Source of the DNA: Bacteroidota bacterium
GTDB taxonomy: Bacteria > Bacteroidota > Bacteroidia > Bacteroidales > Lentimicrobiaceae
Length of the DNA: 64,000 bases
Assembly: GCA_009773455.1 (NCBI GenBank)
Contig: WSXU01000019.1
Coordinates: 29,209 to 93,208, forward strand
Direction: 5' to 3'
In this document: positions 44,472 through 53,346 of the stretch, one piece after another
Layout: the number at the start of each line of letters is the position of its first letter
Numbering within the stretch: the stretch's first letter is position 1
Translations under genes and position numbers: made by a program
Notes under the pieces: generated by a model
Databases searched by the model: none
Told to the model about the DNA's origin: nothing
Seen by the model: only the letters and a program-made list of their open reading frames with translations

Positions 44472-45351
44472 GAAGAAAGCGCTGGGCCGTGGTTTAAGTG
44501 CCATACTTGAAAGCCCTGAAACAGATATAACCTCAAAAGATATTTCCGGAAGCTTTGTCGCCGGTGCCATTGCTTCTATCCCTGTAAATCAGATAGAACC
44601 CAATCCATTTCAGCCCAGGGAGGATTTTGACCCGGAAGCCCTGAACGACCTTGCCACATCCATCAGGGAACAGGGCATTATCCAACCCATCACTGTGAGA
44701 AAGATGGGGTATGATAAATATCAGCTGATCTCAGGTGAAAGGCGCCTCAAAGCGTCCAGAATCGCCGGCCTGGATGAAATCCCATGCTACATCCGCATTG
44801 CCAATGACCAGCAAATGCTTGAAATGGCGCTTGTTGAAAACATCCAGCGCGAAAGTCTCAATGCACTGGAAATAGCCATCAGTTACCAGCGCCTCATCGA
44901 TGAGTGTGAACTCACCCAGGATGAGTTGAGCCAGCGTGTAGGCAAAAACAGAACAACCATATCAAATTACATCAGGTTGCTGAAATTACCCGCAGAATTA
45001 CAGGTGGCCATCCGTGACAGTAAAATTACCATGGGACATGCCAGGGCCCTGATCACCCTCGACGACGAAGCAATTCAGCTGACGATACTGAAGAGTATTA
45101 TTTCAAAGGATCTATCGGTCCGCGAAGTGGAAGAGGCTGTAAGAAGTTTAAGCCGGCTGCCCGCAGTGAAAAAAACTCCTGAGCCAAGGGAACTCCCGGC
45201 AGAAATCGACAACAAACGTCAGGTGGTTGCCGAGAAACTCAATGCCAGGGTTAATGTTCAGCTCAACAATAAAGGCAGGGGAAACATCGTTATTAGTTTT
45301 GACTCACAGAAAGAACTTGACCGTCTGCTCTCCGACCTTCACGGAAACTGA
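44461..45351 (+). CDS. parB: Chromosome partitioning protein ParB
   Basis: 296 residues. It starts KKKALGRGLSAILE and has the CTPase/ParB domain (IEPNPFQPREDFDPEAL, GIIQPITVRK, YQLISGERRLKASRIAGL), the ENIQRESLNALEIA box, and an HTH (LTQDELSQRVGKNRTTISNYIRLLKLP), then a C-terminal dimerisation region. It binds parS sites and spreads to form the partition complex. Co-transcribed with parA. Confidence 0.96.
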   Translation: MNPKKKALGRGLSAILESPETDITSKDISGSFVAGAIASIPVNQIEPNPFQPREDFDPEALNDLATSIREQGIIQPITVRKMGYDKYQLISGERRLKASRIAGLDEIPCYIRIANDQQMLEMALVENIQRESLNALEIAISYQRLIDECELTQDELSQRVGKNRTTISNYIRLLKLPAELQVAIRDSKITMGHARALITLDDEAIQLTILKSIISKDLSVREVEEAVRSLSRLPAVKKTPEPRELPAEIDNKRQVVAEKLNARVNVQLNNKGRGNIVISFDSQKELDRLLSDLHGN

Positions 45352-45371
45352 CCAGACTAACAGGACAAGGA

Positions 45372-46004
45372 ATGGTATCACCGGAACAAAAGCATCTCCA
45401 TAAAGGAATATTCAGGGCCACTTTTCAGGAAAAAGTGGTCTTGTTGGTTTTATTATGTCTTATAATCTCTGTTAATCTGAGTGCCCAGGACACAATCCGC
45501 CCTATTCCTGCTCAGCAAGCGGCCGATACTTCTGCAGCAGAAGTTCATTCCCCGCACAAAGCCACCATCTATTCACTTGTTTTGCCGGGGCTGGGACAGG
45601 CCTACAACAGAAAATACTGGAAAATCCCGGTCATCTATGCCGGATTCGGGGCACTGGCTTACAATTTTACCATCAATAACCGGGAGATGAAAAAGTTTAC
45701 CGAAGCCTACCGGTATGTAACCAACAATGATACCTTCCCGATTGATAACGAATACGTTACACGCTATCCGGATCCTAATGACCTCCAGCGCGGCCGCGAA
45801 TTCTACCGCAGAAGGGTCGAACTGACGGTGATTGTATCCACGGCCTGGTATATCCTGAATGTGATTGATGCAGCCGTTGATGCACATTTCTTTGATTATG
45901 ACATTTCTGACAACCTATCCCTGAGAATCGATCCTGTTTTTATGATGCCTACCGGAATGCAGGATAAATATGCCTCGGGTTTCCGGCTTTGCCTGAACCT
46001 CTGA
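45372..46004 (+). CDS. DUF5683 membrane-associated protein
   Basis: 210 residues. A hydrophobic segment near 22-40 (VVLLVLLCLIISVNLSAQ) may be a signal or anchor. The domain HSPHKATIYSLVLPGLGQAYNRKYWKIPVIYAGFGAL is the DUF5683 signature, followed by two more hydrophobic stretches. It is found next to parAB in many Bacteroidota genomes. Function unknown. It lies 20 bp downstream of parB and 6 bp before dapB. Confidence 0.8.
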   Translation: MVSPEQKHLHKGIFRATFQEKVVLLVLLCLIISVNLSAQDTIRPIPAQQAADTSAAEVHSPHKATIYSLVLPGLGQAYNRKYWKIPVIYAGFGALAYNFTINNREMKKFTEAYRYVTNNDTFPIDNEYVTRYPDPNDLQRGREFYRRRVELTVIVSTAWYILNVIDAAVDAHFFDYDISDNLSLRIDPVFMMPTGMQDKYASGFRLCLNL

Positions 46005-46010
46005 TAACAT

Positions 46011-46739
46011 ATGAAAGCCTTGAAAATAATCATTTCAGGATATGGCCGTATGGGCCATGAAATTGAAAAAGCAGCCACCGAAAGAGGGCACAGTATTGTT
46101 GCCACACCTGACAACAACAGCGACTGGGATAACATCATATTGACAAGAGATACCTGTGATGTGGTCATCGATTTCAGCACGCCGGATTCATCGGCCCTTG
46201 TAGTAAAGAAATGCCTGAATCAGGGAATCCCTGTTGTGTCAGGTACAACGGGCTGGCGCGATGGTCTCGCAGAAGTGACGGAAATGTGCAGATTAAGCGG
46301 TGGTTCATTCTTCTATGCACCCAATTTCAGTATCGGAGTCAATATATTTTTTGAAATAAACAGGAAACTTGCCCGCCTGCTTACGGGACTGAATTATACA
46401 CCCCTGCTCAGTGAAATACATCACATTCATAAGCTGGACTCCCCCAGTGGTACTGCCATCGCTATGGCAAATGATATCATAGCAGCCAATCCTTATTTTA
46501 CTGCCTGGAAACCCGGAAATTCCGATGATAAAAACATCCTGAGTGTTTACAGCGAACGCACCGGAGAGGTTCCCGGCACACACTTTGTTGAATGGAAGTC
46601 TGACGCCGATGCCATAGAGATCAGGCACACTGCATTTAACCGGAAGGGATTTGCCACAGGTGCTGTATTGGCGGCGGAATGGCTGCCTGGAAGAACCGGG
46701 GTGTTCGGGATGGCCGATCTCCTTGACACAGAACCTTGA
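46011..46739 (+). CDS. dapB: 4-hydroxy-tetrahydrodipicolinate reductase
   Basis: 242 residues. N-terminal NAD(P) fold (IISGYGRMGHEIEKAA), VVIDFSTPDS, VVSGTTGW, and the catalytic/substrate block SEIHHIHKLDSPSGTA with the adjacent His residues and Lys typical of DapB. It reduces HTPA in the diaminopimelate/lysine pathway. It follows DUF5683 by 6 bp and lies before lepB; the dapB-lepB order is common in this phylum. Confidence 0.95.
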   Translation: MKALKIIISGYGRMGHEIEKAATERGHSIVATPDNNSDWDNIILTRDTCDVVIDFSTPDSSALVVKKCLNQGIPVVSGTTGWRDGLAEVTEMCRLSGGSFFYAPNFSIGVNIFFEINRKLARLLTGLNYTPLLSEIHHIHKLDSPSGTAIAMANDIIAANPYFTAWKPGNSDDKNILSVYSERTGEVPGTHFVEWKSDADAIEIRHTAFNRKGFATGAVLAAEWLPGRTGVFGMADLLDTEP

Positions 46740-46753
46740 ATTGATAAAAAGCT

Positions 46754-46761
46754 TAAGTTTG
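46754..46761 (+). promoter_or_regulatory. Possible internal minus-7 element TAAGTTTG upstream of lepB
   Basis: TAnnTTTG match 46 bp before the lepB ATG without a well-spaced TTG. Confidence 0.3.
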
Positions 46762-46806
46762 CAAACTTACCAGGACTTTAACCGAGAATAACCCAAAACC
46801 AATCTT

Positions 46807-48315
46807 ATGTCACTTTCACTGATTCTCATGCTGCTGTTCCTTATTTTTCCTGTATTGTTATGGAAAGTTTTCGAAACTTCAAAGGAAGCCGGTTGGAAAT
46901 CTGCGATTCCTCTGCTGAATTATTATATCTGGCTGCGGATCATCAACAAGCCACTCTGGTGGTATATCTTTCTGATTATACCGTTTATCAATGCATTCAT
47001 GGTAATGCTCATGGTGGTTGAAACACTGAAATGTTATAAAATGCACGATCTTGGTCAACAGGCCCTGGCGGTTCTTTTTCCGTTTATTTTCCTTCCCTGG
47101 CTCGGATTAAGGAAACAGGAGTCTTATGTTGAACCAAACAGCAGGGTCAGGATAAAAAAGAGTCCGATACGTGAATGGGTCGATGCCATCATTTTTGCCG
47201 TCATTGCAGCCAGTATTATCAGGATATTTATGGTGGAAGCCTATACCATTCCTACCTCTTCCATGGAAAAATCACTGCTTGTGGGTGACTTTCTTTTTGT
47301 AAGCAAACTCAGTTACGGCCCTAAAGTGCCCAATACCCCGCTTGCCTTTCCTTTTGTTCATCATACAATGCCACTGACTGCCACGACCAAATCCTATGTT
47401 GAATGGATCAAACTGCCCTTCTACAGGTTTCCCGGGCTTACCACGGTTAAAAACAACGATGTGGTGGTTTTCAATTACCCCGACGGAGATACGGTGGCAC
47501 TGAATGTCCAGAACCAGAGTTATTACGCCCTTGTCAGGGATTACGGCCGTTACCGGGTGTGGAACGACAAGGCTAATTTCGGAGACATCGTTGCCCGGCC
47601 GGTCGACAAACGTGAGAATTACATCAAACGATGCATTGGAATTCCGGGCGACACCCTTGAAATCAGGGATCAGATTGTCTACATCAATGGCAAGACCGCT
47701 GAGCTTCCGGATCAGGCCCAGTTCAAATATCTTGTCGTGACAGATGGCACCAGGATAAATCCAAAGGCTCTCGAGAAGCTGAACATCACCGAGGAAATTT
47801 CCATGACCGGCCCCAACGAAATGGTTCTTACCCTCACCAACGAAACAGCCGAAAAAGTCAAGGGCTTTGTTAACGTTAAAGAAGTAAAAAAAATAATTCA
47901 ACCGAAAGGGTTCTGGCAACCCTATATCTTTCCTTTCGATTCACTCTATCCATGGAATGTGGACAATTTTGGCCCGCTGGTTATCCCTAAAAAAGGAGTA
48001 ACCGTTGAGATTAACAGACAGAACATCGTTCTTTACGCAAGAATCATCAAGGCTTACGAACTCAACAACCTCGAAATTGACGGAAATACCATTCTGATCA
48101 ACGGGAAGCCTGCTACCAGTTATACCTTTAAACTTGATTATTACTGGATGATGGGTGACAACAGGCATAACTCGGCCGATTCAAGATTCTGGGGCTTTGT
48201 CCCCAATGACCACATTGTAGGCAAGGCTGTCTTCGTCTGGCTCTCACTCGATGGTAACAAAAGTCTGTTTGGCGGAAAAATCAGGATGAATAAACTTTTC
48301 AGAACAATCAAATAA
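46807..48315 (+). CDS. lepB: Signal peptidase I with N-terminal DUF5684-like domain
   Basis: 502 residues. The N-terminal ~105 residues carry a DUF5684-like integral-membrane module (LWKVFETSKEAGWKSAIPLLNYYIWL and further helices). The peptidase starts near 120, with an anchor helix then catalytic Ser152 in IPTSSMEKSL and Lys274 in NYIKRCIGIPGD; box E is MMGDNRHNSADSRFWGFVP. A long insert (about 180-260 and 290-420) is usual for LepB of this phylum. It cleaves Sec signal peptides, including those of the many exported proteins in this window. Confidence 0.93.
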   Translation: MSLSLILMLLFLIFPVLLWKVFETSKEAGWKSAIPLLNYYIWLRIINKPLWWYIFLIIPFINAFMVMLMVVETLKCYKMHDLGQQALAVLFPFIFLPWLGLRKQESYVEPNSRVRIKKSPIREWVDAIIFAVIAASIIRIFMVEAYTIPTSSMEKSLLVGDFLFVSKLSYGPKVPNTPLAFPFVHHTMPLTATTKSYVEWIKLPFYRFPGLTTVKNNDVVVFNYPDGDTVALNVQNQSYYALVRDYGRYRVWNDKANFGDIVARPVDKRENYIKRCIGIPGDTLEIRDQIVYINGKTAELPDQAQFKYLVVTDGTRINPKALEKLNITEEISMTGPNEMVLTLTNETAEKVKGFVNVKEVKKIIQPKGFWQPYIFPFDSLYPWNVDNFGPLVIPKKGVTVEINRQNIVLYARIIKAYELNNLEIDGNTILINGKPATSYTFKLDYYWMMGDNRHNSADSRFWGFVPNDHIVGKAVFVWLSLDGNKSLFGGKIRMNKLFRTIK

Positions 48316-48337
48316 ACAATAATCAAAATTAATTTTC

Positions 48338-48778
48338 ATGTTTAAAGCAGAAATCCACACCGCAAAAGGTGTAATGAAAGTGAATTTCTTTGAAGAAGAT
48401 GCTCCGAACACGGTAGCCAATTTTGTTAAACTTGCCAAAAGCAATTTTTATAACGGGCTTACATTTCACCGGGTAATTCCTGACTTTGTAATACAGGGTG
48501 GTTGCCCAAACGGCACAGGCTCAGGCGGCCCCGGATACAGCATCAATTGCGAACTTGATGGTGACAACCAGTATCACGACAGGGGTGTGCTCTCCATGGC
48601 CCATGCAGGCAGAAACACCGGGGGCTCACAGTTTTTTATCTGTCACAGCCGGAAGAACACCAGTCACCTCGACCGCAATCATACCTGCTTCGGAAAAGTT
48701 TATGAAGGAGTGGAAGTGATTGATCTTATCAGGGCAGGTGATAAGATTGAAAAAATCGTAATTACTGAAAATGAGTAG
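48338..48778 (+). CDS. Peptidyl-prolyl cis-trans isomerase, cyclophilin type
   Basis: 146 residues, a minimal cyclophilin with no signal peptide, so cytoplasmic. [40 protein letters not shown] and [14 protein letters not shown] contain the active-site residues of the family. It assists protein folding by proline isomerisation. It follows lepB by 22 bp. Confidence 0.95.
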   Translation: MFKAEIHTAKGVMKVNFFEEDAPNTVANFVKLAKSNFYNGLTFHRVIPDFVIQGGCPNGTGSGGPGYSINCELDGDNQYHDRGVLSMAHAGRNTGGSQFFICHSRKNTSHLDRNHTCFGKVYEGVEVIDLIRAGDKIEKIVITENE

Positions 48779-48809
48779 GTTAAAAGTGTAATCACATAAA
48801 TGTTTTAAA

Positions 48810-49487
48810 ATGAAGAAGAATCTGATTGCTTCAATATTCATCATCACGTTTGCTTTTACAGCCGGATTCACATTGGCGCAAAAACCGGGTTCACCATTCA
48901 AAGGCGTGATCAACTACAAGGTCAGCTACCCGGATTCCAAAATGGAAGCATCACAACAGGCCATGATGCCCCAGACCATGAAAGTTTCACTCAGTGGCAA
49001 CAAGACCCGGATTGAAATGGCCATGGCTTCGATGAGTCAGATCATTCTGATCGATTCAGATCTGAAAACCACTACGGTTCTCCTGGATATGATGGGACAA
49101 AAAATTGCCATGAAACCCAACAAGAAAACCGACCGTCCCGATGCAAAGGAGCCCGTTGTAAAGATGACAAATGAAACAAAGGAAATAGCCGGCTACCTAT
49201 GCAAGAAAGCTGAAGTAAGTTTTGGTGATGAAAAAAGCAAGGGAACACCGCTTATTGTTTACTTTACTGAAGCCATTGGCAACAACAGGATTTTCTACGA
49301 CAATGAATACCGTACCTTACCCGGTATTCCGATGGAGTTCCAGTATAAAATGCAGGGCATGAATATGCTCCTTACTGCCAGCAGCGTTGAAAAAGGCAAA
49401 GTTTCAAACCGCGATTTTGAGGTTTCGTCCGAATATAAGGAGATGACCCCGGAACAATTGCGTGAAATGTTTGGAGGCGGAAAATAA
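48810..49487 (+). CDS. Exported DUF4412 protein
   Basis: 225 residues with a signal peptide (about 1-22, ending TLAQ). Segments GVINYKVSYPDSKMEASQQ, SGNKTRIEMAMASMSQIILIDSD, TVLLDMMGQKIAMKP and GYLCKKAEVSF match the DUF4412 family of Bacteroidota, which resembles the LolA/LolB-like periplasmic beta-fold. Function unknown; it is 31 bp downstream of the cyclophilin gene. Confidence 0.75.
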   Translation: MKKNLIASIFIITFAFTAGFTLAQKPGSPFKGVINYKVSYPDSKMEASQQAMMPQTMKVSLSGNKTRIEMAMASMSQIILIDSDLKTTTVLLDMMGQKIAMKPNKKTDRPDAKEPVVKMTNETKEIAGYLCKKAEVSFGDEKSKGTPLIVYFTEAIGNNRIFYDNEYRTLPGIPMEFQYKMQGMNMLLTASSVEKGKVSNRDFEVSSEYKEMTPEQLREMFGGGK

Positions 49488-49590
49488 GAGATTGCTCTTC
49501 CAGATGGAAGTAACACCGGCCGGTTGATTCTTTGCCTGTTTGCACACAGAACCAATGTAAACAGTAGTTTCAGGAATCATCCGGTTTTTG

Positions 49591-49598
49591 TACATTTG
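49591..49598 (+). promoter_or_regulatory. Minus-7 element TACATTTG upstream of ftsK
   Basis: Perfect TAnnTTTG match 28 bp before the ftsK ATG, with only TTTC at the minus-33 distance. Confidence 0.45.
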
Positions 49599-49625
49599 CA
49601 AACCAAGTAAATACCACTCCTGCAC

Positions 49626-52154
49626 ATGGCAGTCAAAGGGAATGCACTAAAAAAAAACAAGCCAAGGGATGAATTTGATGAAAGTCCCGCCAAAAAAACC
49701 GGGAAAAAGAGCCGTTCAATTGGTTTACCTTCCTGGCTGGCCGATGGCAGGGGCAAAAAACTGACAGGCGTTTTCTTCATCCTGCTGGCAATCTACCTGC
49801 TCTTTGCGTTTTCCTCCTATCTTTTCCTGTATTTTCAATGGGGAGCCGATGATTTATTCTCAACCTTCTCTTTTAACAGGATTCTTTTTGATACAGAAAT
49901 CGAAGCAAACAACTGGGCAGGCCGTCTGGGCGCTGCCTTGTCGATCCTGCTGATCAAAAAGGGTTTCGGCGCCGCTGCTTTCCTGATTATCCCGATGTTG
50001 CTGGTTTCTGGCATCTATCTTGGTCTTGGGATCAGGATACTGCCTGTATGGAAGACCTTGCGGAATTCACTGCTTGGAATTCTCTGGGTTCCGGTAGCAC
50101 TTGGTTTTCTTCTGCGCGATTCTGATTTTGCTGTACTGGGAGGTGTAACCGGATATCAGAGTGCTCTCTGGATGGAAGGTTTGCTTGGTAAAACCGGCAC
50201 TGCCATTACGCTTGTATTTGCTTTGATCGCTATCCTGGTCTTTGCATTTAATATGCCGCTCGAATTGCCTAAAAGACCTGAAAGCGAAGATGAAGAAAAT
50301 GCCGGCTCGTCTGATGCCAAAGGCCTTGATGCTACCCTGCAACGTAAGCCAAATGTGCGGTCAACCTATGGAAATGTCCCGGAAGATAAGTACAATACCG
50401 TGGAATTCTCTGTCAGGCATGATGAGAAACCGGTTGAAGAGCAGGTGATTCCCGAATTAAAAGAAGACCCGGAAGAGGAAGATTTAAACTCCTACCTTCC
50501 ACCGGTCCGGCCATCACAGAAACCCAAATCAGGAGAGATTGAACTCACCATCGAACAGAATGAGCCTGTTGAAGAGCCTGAGCCGGCCAAAGACGAACCG
50601 GTACATTTCGGTATCGATACCGAGTTTGACCCTACCCTTGAACTTCCTGATTACCAGTTCCCGACACTTGACCTGCTTGACGATTATGGCGGAAATGCCA
50701 ATTCGGTGAATGTTCAGAAGGATGAACTGGAAGCCAACAAGAACCGGATTGTAGAAACACTGGCCAATTACAGTATACAGATTGACAAGATCAAGGCTAC
50801 CATCGGGCCCACGGTTACCCTGTACGAAATTATCCCGGCACCGGGTGTGCGCATTTCGAAAATCAAGAACCTAGAAGACGATATTGCTTTAAGTCTTGCA
50901 GCCATGGGGATCAGGATCATTGCTCCTATCCCGGGAAAAGGAACCATTGGTATAGAGGTGCCCAACCTTAAGCCTGAGATTGTTTCTATGAAATCGATCA
51001 TGGGCTCTGAAAAGTTTATGAGTTCCAAATATGATCTTCCTTTCGGAATGGGCAAAACAATTCAGAATGAGCCCTATATTGCCGATCTCACCCGACTCCC
51101 GCACATCCTCATGGCGGGTGCAACCGGGCAGGGAAAATCAGTAGGGCTGAATGCCATTATAGCGTCAATCCTTTACCGGAAACATCCTTCGCAGGTAAAG
51201 TTTGTGATGATTGACCCGAAAAAAGTGGAGCTGACACTTTTTTCAAAAATTGAAAGGCATTTCCTGGCCAAACTGCCCGATTCGGAGGAAGCCATCATTA
51301 CAGATACGCGTAAAGTAGTGCGCACACTCAATTCACTGAACATTGAGATGGATAACCGGTATGACCTGCTGAAAGATGCCCAGGTCCGGAACATAAAGGA
51401 ATACAACATAAGATTTGTAGAGCGCAAACTCAACCCGCTTCATGGACATCGTTTTCTCCCCTACATCATTGTTGTCATCGATGAATTTGCTGATCTGATC
51501 ATGACAGCCGGCAAGGAGATCGAAGCCCCGCTCACAAGGCTGGCGCAGCTTGCCAGGGCCATCGGTATTCACCTTGTAATTGCAACCCAGCGGCCTTCAG
51601 TAAATATTATCACCGGAACGATAAAGGCCAATTTCCCGGCACGTATCGCTTTCAGGGTAATCTCAAAAATAGACTCCCGCACCATCCTCGACACCGGCGG
51701 GGCCGACCAGCTGGTTGGACGAGGTGATATGCTTTTATCAACAGGGAGTGACCTCATCAGGCTTCAATGCGCCTTTGTCGACACACATGAAGTAGAGCGG
51801 ATCACTGAATTCATCGGATCACAAAGGGCTTATCCCGATGCCTACCATTTGCCTGAATTTGCCGATGAACAGGATGTGAAAGAGGTTGACTTCGACCCGA
51901 CAATGCGTGATGAACTTTTTGAGGACGCTGCCAGGATCATTGTTGCAACCCAGCAGGGAAGCACCTCATTGCTTCAACGCAAACTCAAACTCGGTTATAA
52001 CCGTGCCGGTCGGATCATCGACCAGTTGGAAGCCGCAGGCGTGGTTGGCCCATTCGAAGGCAGCAAGGCCCGTGAAGTCAGAATTGCCAACGAGATGGCT
52101 TTGGAACAGTTTTTGAAGGATCTGAAAATGGATAACAGAAACAACGAATTTTAA
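49626..52154 (+). CDS. ftsK: DNA translocase FtsK
   Basis: 842 residues. Four N-terminal membrane helices (about 50-215), an acidic/Pro-rich linker (about 220-370), the alpha/beta motor with Walker A AGATGQGKS near 496-504 and Walker B IIVVIDEFADLIM, and a C-terminal gamma winged helix (STSLLQRKLKLGYNRAGRIIDQLEAAGVVGP). It moves DNA at the division septum and helps resolve chromosome dimers. A lolA-like gene follows by 21 bp, a conserved pairing in this phylum. Confidence 0.95.
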   Translation: MAVKGNALKKNKPRDEFDESPAKKTGKKSRSIGLPSWLADGRGKKLTGVFFILLAIYLLFAFSSYLFLYFQWGADDLFSTFSFNRILFDTEIEANNWAGRLGAALSILLIKKGFGAAAFLIIPMLLVSGIYLGLGIRILPVWKTLRNSLLGILWVPVALGFLLRDSDFAVLGGVTGYQSALWMEGLLGKTGTAITLVFALIAILVFAFNMPLELPKRPESEDEENAGSSDAKGLDATLQRKPNVRSTYGNVPEDKYNTVEFSVRHDEKPVEEQVIPELKEDPEEEDLNSYLPPVRPSQKPKSGEIELTIEQNEPVEEPEPAKDEPVHFGIDTEFDPTLELPDYQFPTLDLLDDYGGNANSVNVQKDELEANKNRIVETLANYSIQIDKIKATIGPTVTLYEIIPAPGVRISKIKNLEDDIALSLAAMGIRIIAPIPGKGTIGIEVPNLKPEIVSMKSIMGSEKFMSSKYDLPFGMGKTIQNEPYIADLTRLPHILMAGATGQGKSVGLNAIIASILYRKHPSQVKFVMIDPKKVELTLFSKIERHFLAKLPDSEEAIITDTRKVVRTLNSLNIEMDNRYDLLKDAQVRNIKEYNIRFVERKLNPLHGHRFLPYIIVVIDEFADLIMTAGKEIEAPLTRLAQLARAIGIHLVIATQRPSVNIITGTIKANFPARIAFRVISKIDSRTILDTGGADQLVGRGDMLLSTGSDLIRLQCAFVDTHEVERITEFIGSQRAYPDAYHLPEFADEQDVKEVDFDPTMRDELFEDAARIIVATQQGSTSLLQRKLKLGYNRAGRIIDQLEAAGVVGPFEGSKAREVRIANEMALEQFLKDLKMDNRNNEF

Positions 52155-52175
52155 CCAGACTGAAATATTGATAAA

Positions 52176-52805
52176 ATGACAAACAGATTAATCCTCACTA
52201 TTACCGCATTTTTTTTCGCAATTGCTGCATTCCCACAAAGTGATAAAAAAGCCCGGGCTATACTTGACGAGGTATCGGCAAAAACCAAAACATACAAATC
52301 GATCAGGATTGAGTTTACCTACAAAATGGAAAACACTTCCCAGAAAATCAATGACAGTTATAAGGGGGTGCTGCTTTCGAAAGGCGACAAATACAAGCTT
52401 TCCTTTTCAGGACAGGAAGTGGTGAGCGACGGCAAAACAGTATGGACCTATGTTAAAGATGCGAACGAAGTACAGATCAACGATGTAAGCAAAGACGACG
52501 ACAGCTTCACACCCACCAACCTCCTGAATACATACAATGCAAACTACAAGGCAAAACTGATTGAAGAAAATGCAAAACAGAAAGTGATTGAACTGGTGCC
52601 TGTTCAGAAGAAAAACTTCAATAAAGTAAGGGTTACGATTGAAAACGCCAGAAAAATTGTAAGCAGCCTCCTCATTTATGATAAAAACGGAAGTATTTAT
52701 ACTTATCAGGTAAACAAATTTGAAACTGATCTTCCAGTTACCGACAACTCATTCATTTTCAAAAATGCTGAACATCCGGGGGTTGAAGTCGTTGACATGC
52801 GCTGA
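52176..52805 (+). CDS. LolA-like outer-membrane lipoprotein carrier protein
   Basis: 209 residues with a signal peptide (about 1-20, ending AAFPQ). KKARAILDEVSAKTKTYKSIRIEFTYKMEN, GVLLSKGDKYKLSF, VVSDGKTVWTYVKDANEVQI and the C-terminal ENARKIVSSLLIYDKNGS match the LolA fold that ferries lipoproteins through the periplasm. It is co-transcribed with ftsK. True LolA versus a LolA-like relative cannot be settled by eye. Confidence 0.82.
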   Translation: MTNRLILTITAFFFAIAAFPQSDKKARAILDEVSAKTKTYKSIRIEFTYKMENTSQKINDSYKGVLLSKGDKYKLSFSGQEVVSDGKTVWTYVKDANEVQINDVSKDDDSFTPTNLLNTYNANYKAKLIEENAKQKVIELVPVQKKNFNKVRVTIENARKIVSSLLIYDKNGSIYTYQVNKFETDLPVTDNSFIFKNAEHPGVEVVDMR

Positions 52806-52872
52806 TACAGCTCTTTATTCCTTTTCACAGAAACAAATCCATTGCTTGACGGTTTAATACCAAAACTAACCC

Positions 52873-53343
52873 ATGGATTTATTCTATAAAATTTCACTCA
52901 ATTTACATTCCTGGAACAGATATGCTATCCTTGCGGGAGGTCTGGCTGTAATTTTCTTTGCTGTAAAAGGTCTGCGTACTAAATCATTGTATAGCGACAC
53001 GGGTAAGAAGAGCATGCTTTTCTACCTGTCGGGCCTTCATTTTCAACTTTTAATGGGTTTATTGCTGTATTTTGTTGCCAGTCCCATAACAACCCATGCA
53101 TTCAACGATTTTGGTGCAGCGATGAAAGACAGTACATTGCGGTTCTGGTCGGTTGAGCATGCTTTCATCAATTTAATTGCGATCGCAGTGGCCCAGACAG
53201 GGAGCATACTGGTCAGACGAAAAACCGATGATATCCGAAAACACCGAACAGCACTGATATGGACAGCTGTTTCAATGGCCCTGATCCTGCTGATGATCCC
53301 GATGGGTTTGATGGGTGTTGACCGACCCTGGTTCAGGTTTTAA
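52873..53343 (+). CDS. Small four-helix membrane protein
   Basis: 156 residues with four hydrophobic segments (YAILAGGLAVIFFAV, LHFQLLMGLLLYFVA, AFINLIAIAVAQTGSI, ALIWTAVSMALILLM) and conserved-looking His residues in LNLHSWNRY and VEHAF. Possible cytochrome b561-like or quinol-related helices, but no defined haem motif was recognised. Function unknown. It ends 3 bp before the convergent hybrid kinase gene. Confidence 0.65.
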   Translation: MDLFYKISLNLHSWNRYAILAGGLAVIFFAVKGLRTKSLYSDTGKKSMLFYLSGLHFQLLMGLLLYFVASPITTHAFNDFGAAMKDSTLRFWSVEHAFINLIAIAVAQTGSILVRRKTDDIRKHRTALIWTAVSMALILLMIPMGLMGVDRPWFRF

Positions 53344-53346
53344 ACA

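Noticed and set aside
47272..47919. Minus-strand 215-codon open frame
   Set aside because: Antisense to the lepB peptidase domain.
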